64,000 nucleotides of DNA from Anagrus nilaparvatae (Eukaryota; Arthropoda; Insecta; Hymenoptera; Mymaridae), in NCBI GenBank assembly GCA_022575985.1, contig JAKSXM010000007.1:11038501-11102500 (forward strand). The letters are read 5' to 3'. The translations under genes were made by a program, and so were the position numbers. Shown one piece after another: positions 21,578 to 33,081 of this stretch. The notes beneath the pieces were generated by a model. It did no database searches, was not told the origin of the DNA, and saw only the letters and a program-made list of their open reading frames with translations. Positions within the stretch are counted from its first letter, which is position 1. Every line of letters begins with the position of its first letter.

Positions 21578-23035
21578 TTAAGTAAACAATGAATGATTAT
21601 GTTTTTTCATTCTATGAGTTACAGAAAGATATGGTTTAAATAATCCTTTAGAATCTTCTTGTAGGTTGATGGAGTGTTTTTGAGTGTTGATGTAAAGGAC
21701 CTCAGATGTGCTGCCTTTATGATACGAAGGTTCTTTATCCAGAATATGATAATTTTCCCACTTAAAGTTGTGTTTAGTATTGCTATAATGCTGAGTGATA
21801 GGTGGTATGTTGTCATTCTTCTGACTGCTATTATCAATACTATGAGTGGTAGTTTTTGGTGGTTGGATTTGTGTGGCTTCTGAGAACTCTATGGCTACAA
21901 AATTGTTGTTTTTCTTTTTCTTTGGTTAAAGCTATTTCTTTTTTTATCTCTCTATCAACTCCAGCCTTGTGTTCACCAATACGTATAGATACTTCACGTT
22001 TGGTTTGACCTACATATGTTGTATCACACTCTTCACATATTCTACATTATATTACATTATATTATATATTCATATTCTACACTATATTACATTTGTATTT
22101 TCACCCTTTTTTAGTTTGTCTTTGGCTTTGATGACTAGATTGCTTTTACTTTTATTAATTATAGGTATGGTAATGTTATCATATTTTTTGAACATACCTG
22201 ACATACTATTGTAAAAACTATATATATTAGGGATGCATATCTTCGGTTTTTTAGCAATTATTCGTTTTTGTATAACATAATTCACATTTTCATTGTTGTT
22301 CTCATCATCAATTCTGTATTCAAGGGTGTTTATTCTTTTGTTAATGTAATAATCAATAAACTTGCTTGGGCAATCATTGTTCAACAATAATTGTTTAACA
22401 ATTGCAAGGTTTTCTGTATGATATTTTTTATCTGATAGTAATATAGCTTTGTCTACTAGTGTGTATATCATATCTATTTTTTGATGTTTTGTGTGTGCAG
22501 AATTAAAGTTCAAATATCTACCCGATGAGGTTGGTTTCCTGTACCAGTTGTGTAATAGTTTATTATCTACTCTAGTCAATTTTATGTCCAAAAAATTTAA
22601 GCTATTGTCAATTTCTGTTTCGTGGGTAAATTGTAGTCTACTGTGGTATGAATTGAAAATTTCAAGAATCTGTTGTATTTTGTCAGTAGTTATACATGTT
22701 AGTATGTCGTCAACGCATCTAATAAAAAATTCAGGTTTGAAATCCAATAGGCTCAAGCAATGTTGCTCAAGATCTTCCAATACTAGGTCGGCAAATATTG
22801 AGGAAACTGCAGAGCCCATAGGCAAACCATATATTTTTTGGTGGTATTGGTTATTGAATTGGAAAAACGTATTATTATGGAAAAAAATTATTGCCTTATG
22901 AAGTTTAATCAGTGGAATATGTGTGTGTTTCATAATTGAAGCATATCTTTTATCTAAACTGTTTTTTACTAATTCTATTGGAACATTGGTAAAAAGGCAA
23001 GATGCGTCTGGACTTATTAACATGCGATTGTCTGA
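21578..23035 (-). pseudogene. Penelope-like retroelement fragment 2 (RT and GIY-YIG)
   Basis: The open frame from about 23023 to 22082 is a reverse transcriptase: ASCLFTNVPIEL (motif A region with a degenerate first Asp), IYGLPMGSAVSSIFADLVLE (motif B), FFIRCVDDILTC (motif C, VDD), then NFLDIKL and WYRKPTSSGRYLN. After a short disrupted AT repeat near 22050 a second frame reads CEECDTTYVGQTKREVSIRI (GIY-YIG). After another break it continues through NYHILDKEPSYHKGSTSE to a TAA at 21578. RT followed by GIY-YIG is the Penelope-like order. The 5' end, including the rest of motif A, is truncated, as is usual for copies made by target-primed reverse transcription. It is not functional in this state. 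Confidence 0.85.
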
Positions 23036-23749
23036 AATATGGATCTGGGAAATTAATCATCTACGTGCAAATTTGGTTAATTTTTTAATTTTGTATGTAT
23101 ATATTTTTTTCAGATTTCTGAATTAGAAATATCAAAATTTTACTATATGACTGGACCCTTTACATCCTAATATTTATGTAATTTTATTTAAAATTGTAAG
23201 AATTTATATTGTTAATTAATTTTATATTTTTCATGTTATATTATTAATTGTAAAATATTTTTAAAATAGATTTTGAATTGGACCCCGAACTAGGGGTGTC
23301 AAGCATTAATAAATAAAATCTATAATTTATACTCGAAAAAAGGTCAAATTATTTTAAAATGTATGATAATTTTCAAGCTATTCGAAAAAGAGGGTAGCCC
23401 CTAAAACGTAGAACCAAAATATTTAATAAAATTTGTTCCAAATTAATCGTTTTTATTAAGAATAACATTTTTTTTTATAAGAATCATAAGAAAGATTAAT
23501 TATTAGGAAAATAAAACATAAAAAATTTCTATCTTAAAAGCTTCAAGCAATGAATTCGTTATTCGATGCGACTATCAAAGACCATACCTCTTTTTAATAT
23601 AGAAAGCTGTTAAATAGGCATAAATCATACGTTACAGTAATTTTAGTAATTCTTTTTGAGTAATTTATTATCTAATTTTAAAGTTTTATAAGCGAATACC
23701 TGTGAGTATAATTGTCAAAAACCTGAGGAGTTTTCCAGGAACACTGGAA

Positions 23750-23752
<3 letters not shown>
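23036..23752. other. No gene seen; repeat debris
   Basis: The phrase GGACCCCGAACTAGGGGTGT followed by CAAGCATTAATAAATAAA (23281-23320) looks like a LINE 3' end on the plus strand, but no coding part precedes it. The rest is AT-rich and unassigned. Confidence 0.35.
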
Positions 23753-23753
<1 letters not shown>

Positions 23754-23784
<31 letters not shown>

Positions 23785-24190
23785 ATCGTATTTTAGTTAT
23801 AGTACATAGTATTATGTACCCCACAGAGGATCAAGCCTGATCGTGAGCGATAATCATTAATTAATTAATTAATATGCGGCTGCATCCGACTTTAAGATGT
23901 TAAACTGAAATCGCATTCACCCAAACATTATTATTATAATGCCCATGAAGCCGGGAAAAGCTACTTCGAGACCAGCACGGATACATGTTTTCTTCATAGT
24001 GTTCGATTTTTCTTTTAAACTCTATGCCGAAAAACACGATCCTAACCAAACAGCGTATAACGTTTAGTATAATTTCTATACGATCACCCATCCAGTTACC
24101 GACCGCGCTCAACTTGGCTTAACTTTTAAAAGCGAACGTATAGACATTATACTACCGCGCTACGAAGCTGGTATTGTTCTTTATATATCA
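23754..24190 (-). mobile_element. 5S rRNA-derived SINE with poly(A) tail
   Basis: On the minus strand the segment 24122-24081 reads GTTAAGCCAAGTTGAGCGCG followed by GTCGGTAACTGGATGGGTGA, closely matching the internal promoter region of eukaryotic 5S rRNA (TTAAGC...GGGCGCGGT..GTACTTGGATGGGTGACCG). A non-5S body of about 300 bp follows, and then 27 A residues (23780-23754 as T on the plus strand). A 5S-like head, an unrelated body and an A tail define a 5S-derived (SINE3-type) retroposon. It is not a 5S gene: the first 60 nt of 5S are degenerate and the body continues past the 5S end. Confidence 0.75.
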
Positions 24191-24230
24191 AATGTTTTTA
24201 ATAGGTACATTTTTTTATTTTTCCATATTA

Positions 24231-24297
24231 TCCGTATTTTCAGATATCCGGATCGGGCTTACTCTTACCTAGTCTGGATAATCGAGGTTTCAGTATA
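24231..24297. mobile_element. Solo end of a Tigger-like element
   Basis: On the minus strand, from 24297, the text reads CTGAAACCTCGATTATCCAG, the usual Tigger terminus apart from one change, bordered by TA. The opposite end was not found, so this is a truncated remnant. Confidence 0.4.
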
Positions 24298-24591
24298 GTT
24301 ATTTTTAAAAAAATCGTTCTTGTTTTCATTTCATCATAGTTTTGCTTGGGTACCTTTGCGTGAAAATTTCGGTATTTCAAATACATCATAATTTTAACAA
24401 AATAATTTGAGTACCTTTTCTTTGATATTTTCATTTGATATAGTTCCATTTCATCATATTTTTCATCAGAATTCATAAATGCATTTTCCTTATTAGTTAA
24501 GTTTAGTAGCTACCTTTTTACGAAATTTTCGTTACAAGCCTTTGGTATATTTTACTTGATAATTTTGATTCATGATCACATTTCAAATAAT

Positions 24592-27500
24592 TTTTGGAAA
24601 AGACCTAAGCAGCCTTCACCTTCATAATTTAATTCGATTCTTCCATTTCATTACAAATTTTATTCGAAACATTGTAGGTCCATTTTCGGATATCAGATAT
24701 CTGATCCCGTTTGATCGTTTTATACATGTTGCCATTTCTAGAATAATAAAAACTTAATAAGTTTTTTAAAGCTTGAAAATATTACTAAAAGATTTAGGTT
24801 AGGTATCGGATAAAGTTAAACATTATTGCTGGAAAATTCAAGCTTTTACAGCTTTCAGTAAATAAAATTTTTTCTTATTTTTTTGTTTGAAAATTTAATC
24901 AAATGTTTGAATAATTAAACAAACACTTAAAAGTTCAAGCAAATACTTTAAAATTAAGGCATATTTGCTTAAGCATCCAAACAATTTAAGCAAAGTTTAA
25001 GCCACCTAGCAGAGGAGTTTTCGCTCTGGTCGATGCTAATTAATTAAAAATAAACAAATTATAATTTGGCTTAATTCTTTTGCAATAATAAATAAAACCT
25101 GAGATTTTGAAAGTAGGTTATTTACAATATTTAAAAATTCGTTAATTCTAAAACCACACCCAATCAGTGTATTTTCTGTCTGTAAAAATTTGATAATGAA
25201 ATAATTAGGGAAAATAAAGCATAGATCCTTAAATTTTATTTTCTTAAATACCTGTTTAATTAGTAAACTCCAAAAAAGTGAATAATTATTCTTATTTGAC
25301 GGAAAAAACAAATCACATAACTTCACAAAAGATACAAACACTCATAAAACTTATTAATTCTTATCTTCAACAGTTTGATGACTCGGACTTCGTTTATCTT
25401 ATCTTTTTTTCTTTTACTTTGTCGCTGATTTTTTAAGCCAACAAAAAATTGAATGAATTATATTTTTAAAAAATCAAACTATTTAAGCCAGATTTTAGAA
25501 TATTTTCTACGGCATTTTAAATAATATGCAAATATCACTTATTCACTTTTTTTTAATAACAACAACTGTCAGGAGTCTCTAAAAAGTTAAAAGTTCAAAA
25601 TACCGATACTGAAAACTGTGAATAAAGAGCATGAGTATACTTTGTTAAACTTTTATTGAGCTTTTAATTTAAAAAAAATAAATAACATTTTATAACTATA
25701 AGACCCTCTTTCAAAAGTATAATAAGCCAATAAATTTTAAAGATTAAAATAAATTTTACAACATTTTAACTTGGTTACTAATATATTTACAATGGAATAT
25801 ATTCTTTAAATAAAATCATATTTTAAGTGTGAATTCTAATAAGCCTTTTTATGATATCTTTAAAAAGATTATGAATTATTTTATACAGTTTTTAATAAAT
25901 TTTATCTTTTATTTAAATATTTTTAAATGGTATAAAATTTTTGTTTTAAATTTATAATTATTTACAAAAAATAAAAATTTCGCGCCAAGTGCAAAATTCA
26001 ATATGGACGAATGCAGTTGAGATTAAAATTAATTTGTAATCAGTTTGCATCAGAATAAATGTTTTTGAATCGCTGAGCGATAATGAGGATGCCGCATGAG
26101 ATGCAGTTTGTGGCAAAATGGAATTGGGTTTTTATTACTTGTAAAAATAAAAAAAAACTAATTGGGAATAAAAACATGCAAAAAGTGATACCAACCCTCT
26201 ATTATTTATGTTTTATTCTGCCACAAATTGCGTTCTTAGTTTAAAGACTCGAATATATAAAATTATTTTTAAATATTCTAATCGAGATTCTAATGATCTT
26301 CTATTGATAAATGAATAAAAGAAACTTGGTTACCAGTAAAGGAAAGAAAAGACACGGGTCCCCTGAATGAGCGCCTACCTGACATGCGCTGCGGTGTCCA
26401 AAGAATTCTTTTAAATATACACTTACCTGAACTATTATTATCCCAGCTCTTCTAGATATGCTCAAAAATTATGAGAAAAGAGAGACTTTAGTAAAATTTC
26501 CTCAGGAATTCGGTCCTTCCATTAGTTTTTCAAAATTTTCCTTGAAAACCCCGGAAAATGGAAAAATTCTCTTTGTATTTAAAAATACAAAAATGCAAAA
26601 TTTTAAAAAAAATAAAAAACCGAATAAAGAACTGAACCGTGGAAATAAAAAACCGAATCATATTTTTTCTTCAAAATTAGGAAGGAGATTTTTTCATAAA
26701 TACATTTTTTGGTGCCGTTCCTAACTCGATGTGATTGGCCATCTTTAATCTCCAAATAACGTAAATTACGCGAATTTAGATCGATTTTTCTCGTTCTTTT
26801 GCAGCTTTATTGGATTTACAGGATTTTGGTGACCTTATAAGCTTAAAATAAGGTCAAATTCAGATTCCCAGATAAATTTGACAAAAGTTCTAGGTATATT
26901 AAAAATAATTTTATTTTTAAATACCCTGATTTGCAAAATTTTAAAAATAACAATAATTTAATTTTATGTTTAAATTGTATGTTATAATTCTATATATTTA
27001 TAAATGGGTGGTTTTCACTGTAACGATATATTTTTTTATTGTTTACGGCACAACACTAATTATATTTTTTTTTTTATTTTTTTTGTATTTTAATGTTTAT
27101 CAATGTCCAAAAACCTAAAATTTTCAGTGGTACTGCTACAAATGTAAAAATAAATTCTACGTGTTATTCTTATGGGATTTTTTTATTTATGCAGACGGTG
27201 GCGTCATGGACGGTTGCGACATTTTGAATGTATTATTGAAATAACTTTGTATTGAAGCCATCAAATTTTCTCAAACTCTGGGTATCTTATTTTTCCATCA
27301 AAACACATAACTGAACAAGATATATTAAGTAATATATGACACACACTTGGAGAAAACGACATGGACGGTGGCGACATTTTTTTTTTGTAAAAGCGTTTTA
27401 AAATTTTAATAGGTTTAATTTTCATAGTTAAAGCTTTTATATTTAAAATTTTAAGTTTTCCACGGTTCATATATGAGTAGTTCAGTAAAAAAAAAAATAC

Positions 27501-28497
27501 AACAGTGCTTTTAAGTGCATACATATTATAGAGTGCGCTCCAATAAAAGATGGGAAGCTTAAAAATAGCTAAAACCGGGGGACAGACTTATATGCGACAA
27601 TACGCTAAGAGGATTGCATGAAAATTTGTTTCGTTGAAAAAATTGAGTTTTTGGGACCTAAATACGTCATATGCATCCTACAGAAAAATTTAAGTTCAAA
27701 TTTTAAGCCGTTTGTTAATACTCAAAGTTTACAGTTAAGCAAAAGGACAGCAGACGGTGGCGTCAATTTGAACACATATGCTCCAGAAAATTTTTTTATT
27801 AAGTTACCAATATATGCATAGTAGGTTGTGACTTTAAAAAAATATTATTTATGAACTTTTTAGAAGAAAAAAAAGTGTAAAAGAGCTTTAGTTTCGGATA
27901 TAAATGGAGGGGACACTATGTATACCGTTCCTGCGAAAACCACCCAAATATATTTAAAATATATTAATTATATATCATTTCCCTGGGAATCCGAATTTGA
28001 CCTTATTTCGATTATACAAAGTTCTGTATTACGAAAATCCAAATAAAAAGTTGAAAAAGTGAAAAAATGGAGAATAATAAAAAAAATTATTTTGTTAATA
28101 TATTTGAAATTTTGCAAACCAGGGTATTTAAAAATAAAATTATTTTTAATATACCTAGAACTTTTGTCAAATTTATCTGGGAATCTGAATTTGACCTTAT
28201 TTTAAGCATATAATTATAAGGTCACCAAAATCCTGAAAATCCAATATAACGGCAAAAGAGCGAGAAAAATCGATCCAAAGTCGAGTAATTTACGTTATTT
28301 GGAGATTAAAGATGGCCAACCACATCGAGTTAGGAACGGCACCAAAAAATATATTTATAAAAAAGTCTCCTCCCAAATTTTGAAGAAAAAATATGATTCG
28401 GTTTTTTATTTACACCACTTTAAAAATACAAAGTGAATTTTTCCATTCTCCGGGTTTTCCAAGGAAAATTTTGAAAAACTAATGACAAGACCAAATT
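24592..28497. repeat. Recent segmental duplication, copy 1
   Basis: From GACCTAAGCAGCCTTCACCT at 24592 to CTAATGACAAGACCAAATTT at about 28497 the sequence is almost base-for-base repeated at 38065-44208. Small open frames inside (26458-26724, 27261-27524, 27618-27821) differ from their counterparts by about one residue. Identity is much higher than in the 18450/33265 duplication, so the event is younger. Short indels (for example about 40 bp near 39255) and one 2.2 kb insertion separate the copies. Confidence 0.9.
25130..28497. mobile_element. Large inverted-repeat element, copy 1 (right end truncated)
   Basis: The left arm holds GGTGCCGTTCCTAACTCGAT near 26711; the right arm holds its complement near 28319. 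GGTCAAATTCAGATTCCCAG (26851) pairs with the complement near 28178, and GGTGGTTTTCACTG (27008) with the CGAAAACCACCC block near 27935. The spacer (about 27040-27930) has several copies of GACGGTGGCGTCAT or GACGGTGGCGACAT. The right arm breaks off at about 28497, short of the outer part that is present in copy 2. Open frames in the arms are mirrored and show no family resemblance, so I do not call them genes. Confidence 0.65.
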
Positions 28498-28588
28498 TCG
28501 AAATTTTGAAATACTACCCTAAAAAGGGGGAATTTTTTATGTAATCAAACTTTAAGTGTCCAGATCACAAATTTTGGGATCCTGCCTA

Positions 28589-28943
28589 CACTAATAAAAA
28601 ATTTAGCTTGTAGCAAGCAAAAAATCCGCTAATGGCAAACGGGATTCCACTTGTGGCTGGCAGATTTTTTTTTCTTCTCCAACGATTACTAATTACTTGA
28701 AACGTAAAGAAAATGAAAAGAAAATTTCTTTCTCTCCTTTTTTAAAAAAATTTCTCAAGTCTCATCATACCGATGCACGGATATCTCAAGTAAGCGGGAA
28801 AAATATTATTTTTGTTAATTTTCTTTAATTTTCTCAATCATTTGCAATCGCTTGGCGAGATAAAAAATTCCGTTAGCTACAAGCTGAATTACGCTTGTGG
28901 CAAGAAGAAATTCGCTAACGGCAAACGGATTTTTTTTTCAGTG
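28589..28943. mobile_element. MITE with CACT(G/A)A ends and TA target site
   Basis: The left terminus CACTAATAAAAAATTTAGC and the right terminus (reverse complement CACTGAAAAAAAAATCCG) have TA outside each (28587-28588 and 28944-28945). Subterminal repeats CGCTAACGGCAAACGGA and GCTTGTAGC or GCTTGTGGC occur in both orientations at both ends, a pattern of clustered transposase-binding motifs. It is 355 bp and non-coding. Confidence 0.65.
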
Positions 28944-28945
28944 TA

Positions 28946-29639
28946 CTAAAAATTAGTGCTTCACTCTTGATTTAGCGAAAACTACCTCTAAAAGGAGTTT
29001 CTTTGACGTATTTCACGTTTTTGCAAATTTAAGGACCAAGTGTCCATTTTTGAAATTTGTGATCAGCGACCCTAAAAAGCCATTTGGACCAAATCTGGGC
29101 GCTGAAAGCGCGAAAATAGCAAAAATACCCGTGTTAGTTTTTGCTAATTTAAATGTGAAATATTAATTTTTTATAAAAATATCTCCAATATTTGTGATAT
29201 CAATCCGATTTTTTGGTCTATTTTTTAAAAATTCTTGCTAGAAAAAAAGTTATTTTGAAAATTTTGGGTAGCTCAGAAATGAAAAACGAAGTTTTTAACA
29301 TAAAAGTGGGAAATCCTTTTTGGCATCTATTCTTGTTCACGATTTTTTTGTTTTCTGAATATTCCAACTACCTCAAAAGACAGGTCAAATCGTTAAGCCT
29401 TCAAAAAAATTTTTATCGATTTTTAGATCATATAAAGTCCTAATTTCAATATAAACTGTCATATATAAATTTAGCAATTGAACGAAAGCTGGGAAAATAT
29501 TTTTGTAAATCTTTGAAATTTTTTTTTTTTAAATTGGTAAATTGTAATAAAAATTGGAGTTCAGCGTAAAAATTAGCATTTATTTTTTTTAGGTCTTTCT
29601 ATATATACTTAATTAAATATTTATACTTTTAATATGATG
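28946..29639. other. No gene seen downstream of the membrane-protein gene
   Basis: AT-rich sequence. The phrases ACTACC.CTAAAA.GG and AAGTGTCCA are shared between 28515-28560 and 28980-29045, suggesting an older repeat split by the MITE at 28589. A 76-codon frame at 29213 starts with GTG/TTG-type codons and resembles nothing I know. Confidence 0.4.
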
Positions 29640-29812
29640 CAAATTATTTTATTTATTTTTTTTAATACATTTTATAAAATCAAATTTATAAAATATATAT
29701 TAATAAAATTAAAAACATAAAGTGTAATTTTAATATAGTTATAGCAATTTTTAAATTTTCTTGCTTAAATTTCTTGAAGGAATCGAGAATGGCGATGTTA
29801 ATTATCATCCAA

Positions 29813-32256
29813 TCTGAAAAATATTAATTTTAGTTAAAAATGCAAAAACAAAGAAAAAATTTGTTAATTTAAAATGTTTTAAAAAATTTTTTAAATTGGT
29901 ATCGAATGTCTTTGACTTTTAAAAAAATTTTAAGTTTACAAATTAAAAAGTTTTTTATTAAACATTTATAAATTTAAACTATGATGAGGATTAATTTTAT
30001 ACAAAATCACTCATAAATCCTTAATACTTTGTTGTGAATTAAATTTTCCCTGAACTACATTGTATAGTTTGTAATAAGTGAAAAACTCTTTGCCAGCTTT
30101 AATAAATCTACTGTATTGGTCTCAAACAAAATTTCATGTTTTCTTGTTTTTACTAGCTACATACATGATGGATTATGGCTAGATTCTTATTTTACAATTT
30201 TTCATGCTAAAAAAAGTCTACTTACCATTTTGAATTTTTATATTTTTTATATATGCAAATTCCTGCACCACCAATAATTAAAGCAGAGACTACCCCAACA
30301 GCAATCTCTAAAATAAAATATAATACATAATATTAATTACATAATTTTAATTCATTTTTAAAAGGAATACATACTCTGCCCAGTTGACATCCCATCATTA
30401 TTAACGCTAACTGTAGCTGAAAAACAAAAACAGTTTACTATAGATTGAATTTTTGGGTTCTTTTTTATTTATAAAATTTATAAAACTAAAATTACAAATG
30501 TGTATACAAATGAATTAAAAAAAACTACTACTTATTATTTTTATACAAAGTTAAAAAAAAAAAATTGTAACAAATTAGTATTTTTTTTGTTTCTGAACGA
30601 ATAACTTGTTTTTCGGCAACATTGACCTGAAAATATGGATGAGTAAATATTGCTGTTTAAATTTTTTATTATCTTTTTTTAGATAAAAATAAATATCGCA
30701 AGATAACAGGTACATCTAGGAAAGATAATTAAAAGATAATTATTCAGATAATTAAAAAAATTTAAATAATTTCTTTTTTAAAGAATAAGAATTATAATTT
30801 TGTTTTGATTTTTTTTAATAGTCCCGTCACACTATATGTTTTAAAACTGAATTTAAAATTAAAAATAACGGAAGGGGTAACTGTAATTTTATTAATAATC
30901 AAATCAATTTTTAATTCATAAATAAATAAAGATTTTAAAAAGCGCGGATTCCCCCTCCATGGATAATTTTTTTTAATTCTACTATTAATTATTTACTTTT
31001 CCATTTTTTAATTTTAAATATAAGGTTGTGCTATTAACTGCCGATTTGGAAGAATAAGAAGGAAAATATAGTTTTTTATTTTATTCAAATAACAAATTTT
31101 ATTTTTTATAACAATCTAGTGAATTTTTTGCCAATCATGATGAATAATAGTCTTTGATGAGGGTAACTCTGAATGAACATGTGATCGTACCCGAAATAAA
31201 AATGCTTTATCCTTTTTATAAATCAGTGCGATTTTTAATATTAAAATTTAAAATTCAAGATATAATTTAAGACAAACCTGCATCTTCTGAGGTTATTTCG
31301 CACTTCCTTTTCTTTACCACATCGTTATTAGGGAAGGTATTAAGTTCCTTTTCGTGGCTACGCTTTCCTGGGATAAAATGAGACGATTTTCTTATTAAAC
31401 AAGAATTTGAATCCTCTTCAGATAAATGACTGATTTTCAAGTCACTATTATTAGTTCCCTGGATGAAACAGGGTTGCGGGTCTTTACCGACAGCAATCAC
31501 TTTACCCTTATCATTTAGTTTATAAATTTTTAATATGTTTAAAAAATCTAAAGAACGATCTACATCGTATCCATAAATACCGTTAGCACTTTTTTGATTA
31601 ATCATTAATGATGCATCTACACTACCAGGAAAATAAGTAAACAGTTGAATATTTTTTGGACAATTCTTGAATAAATTTTCATTAAAATGCTGTATAGAAT
31701 CTTTAGATTTTTCTGCTAAGTCAAAGGATTCGCTGGTTCCTGTATAAGAATATTTTACCTTATACTTAGTATCAATAAATTCTAAATGTAACTTTCCTTT
31801 CCATGATTTAAGCTCATTTGAAAAAAGTTCTTGTAGTAAATTAGATTCGAGCAGCAAATATCCTGATGCAAAAAATACTAATCGCATTTCTTTTGGCTCA
31901 GATTTGATTGTTTCAAAAATATGCTTCTTGACTAATATGGAATAATTTTCCCACACTTCAGGATGTTTATAAGGATCGAGTTCTTCACATCCACAACGTT
32001 TCAGACCTTCATATTCATACATACAGTAACCCATAGCATCTTCATACAAAAGTTCTATATTATTTTCACAAGCCTTTGGCCTCACACCATAATTCGATAT
32101 GTATGTTGAAGGTTTCGAAGATATTGTACTTGTTGTTGGTAAAGTATCCTCATGGCACTGAAGAATGTGGTGATAAATGAAAAATTCTTTTGTTTTGCAG
32201 GTAAAACACTTGCCTTGGATTTCTAATATTTTACCTTTAATAGATTTAGTTTCCAT
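29813..32256 (-). CDS. Unrecognised protein with Cys/His head and C-terminal membrane helix, spliced
   Basis: I do not recognise the family. My model: coding starts at the ATG at 32256 (a GTG two codons earlier is not a credible start). Exons are 32289-31278, 30416-30375, 30307-30226 and a last one starting at 29813. All junctions are GT/AG and in phase, giving 367 codons plus a stop that is split TG|A across the last intron. If that intron is retained the protein gains one Trp and stops. The N-terminus has a Cys/His cluster (CFTCKTKEFFIYHHILQC). The middle reads RLVFFASGYLLLESNLLQEL, then LHLEFIDTKYK and FTYFPGSVDA, which looks like alternating strands of a Rossmann-like fold (inference). 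A basic stretch KKRKC follows. Exon 3 encodes AVGVVSALIIGGAGICIY followed by KKYKNSK, a single membrane helix with a basic tail. The upstream HSE/TATA promoter implies stress-inducible expression. An AATAAA lies near 29655. If exon 2 is not spliced, translation ends at 31267 without the helix. Confidence 0.6.
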
Positions 32257-32968
32257 GTTCACAAAAATATTAAATTGGTTGAACCACTACTGTAAGTAAC
32301 AATTTTAATTCTTAATTTGTAAAATATGCAAAATAAATATATTCTATTTTTCATAATTAATAAACATTCAAAAGTTTTCAAGAATATAATTTATAGGGAA
32401 ATTTTTTTAATAGCATATGTGCAGAGACATAATAATTTTATTTTATTTTTTTATTTTATTTACCAATTTTCCTGTAACTTTAATTAATATTATTTAATTT
32501 GCACCTTTTTCACTTTTTTAAATTAATTCCTATAGCTTTAATCCTGTCAAAAGTATATTTTATTAAATAAATAATATTAAATTGTTCGATTTTTAATATT
32601 TCACACTCTATCAAACGATAATTAAACAACTGACAGTCTTATTTTTTATCTTTGTTCGCGTATTGAATTGGCGCCAAAATCAAGGCTAAAATAACTTTTT
32701 CTATATTTTAAATTAAAACTATAATAAAAATTAATTTAATTTATTAAAATTTGTAATGGCAGTTTGTGATGCATATTAATTTTATAAGTGGTCCTAAAAA
32801 TATCCACTAAAAGTTTTAGCTAAATATTTTAGGTTAAAAAAATTTTAACAGAATTTATTTTATCCAAGTACCAAAACTTACTAAGAAAAAATTATTTTTT
32901 TCTTTCACTTATAAAATTTTTACTTTATAATTATTAGGAAATTATTATTTCGAAAATTAATTACTTAC

Positions 32969-33060
32969 TTTACGATGTTTTCGTGATCTGTGCTTTTTAT
33001 TAGATTGCAAATGAAATTTTTCGTATCCTTTTTTCTTCACGGATGAATAACAATACTTCA
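32969..33060 (-). other. Predicted 5' UTR exon of the membrane-protein gene
   Basis: About 25-30 bases downstream of the TATA box a transcript would start near 33055-33060. The splice donor CGTAAA|GTAAGTAATT ends the exon at 32969, and the next acceptor TTACTTACAG| is at 32290, 34 bases before the ATG. No long ORF lies in the exon. An intron right after a short leader is common in insect genes. Confidence 0.5.
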
Positions 33061-33081
33061 GCTTATTTCTACTTTTCCCTC

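Noticed and set aside
22491..22901. 136-codon plus-strand frame
   Set aside because: Antisense shadow of the Penelope-like reverse transcriptase.
23900..24112. 70-codon frame
   Set aside because: It is the 5S-derived SINE read through; the 5S promoter block accounts for the apparent WMGDRIE text.
24081..24122. Possible 5S rRNA gene
   Set aside because: The 5' half of 5S is degenerate, the sequence runs on into a non-5S body and it ends in poly(A), as in a SINE.
25036..25341. 101-codon hydrophobic minus-strand frame, partly repeated at 38597-38809
   Set aside because: It begins with GTG, is broken in the second copy by a frameshift, and lies in the outer arm of the foldback element.
26458..26724. 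88-codon frame repeated at 39981-40247
   Set aside because: Lies in an inverted-repeat arm whose other arm carries the same DNA reversed. It looks conserved only because the whole region was recently duplicated, and it shows no family motif.
29213..29443. 76-codon plus-strand frame
   Set aside because: No ATG start, no recognisable motif, surrounded by repeat debris.
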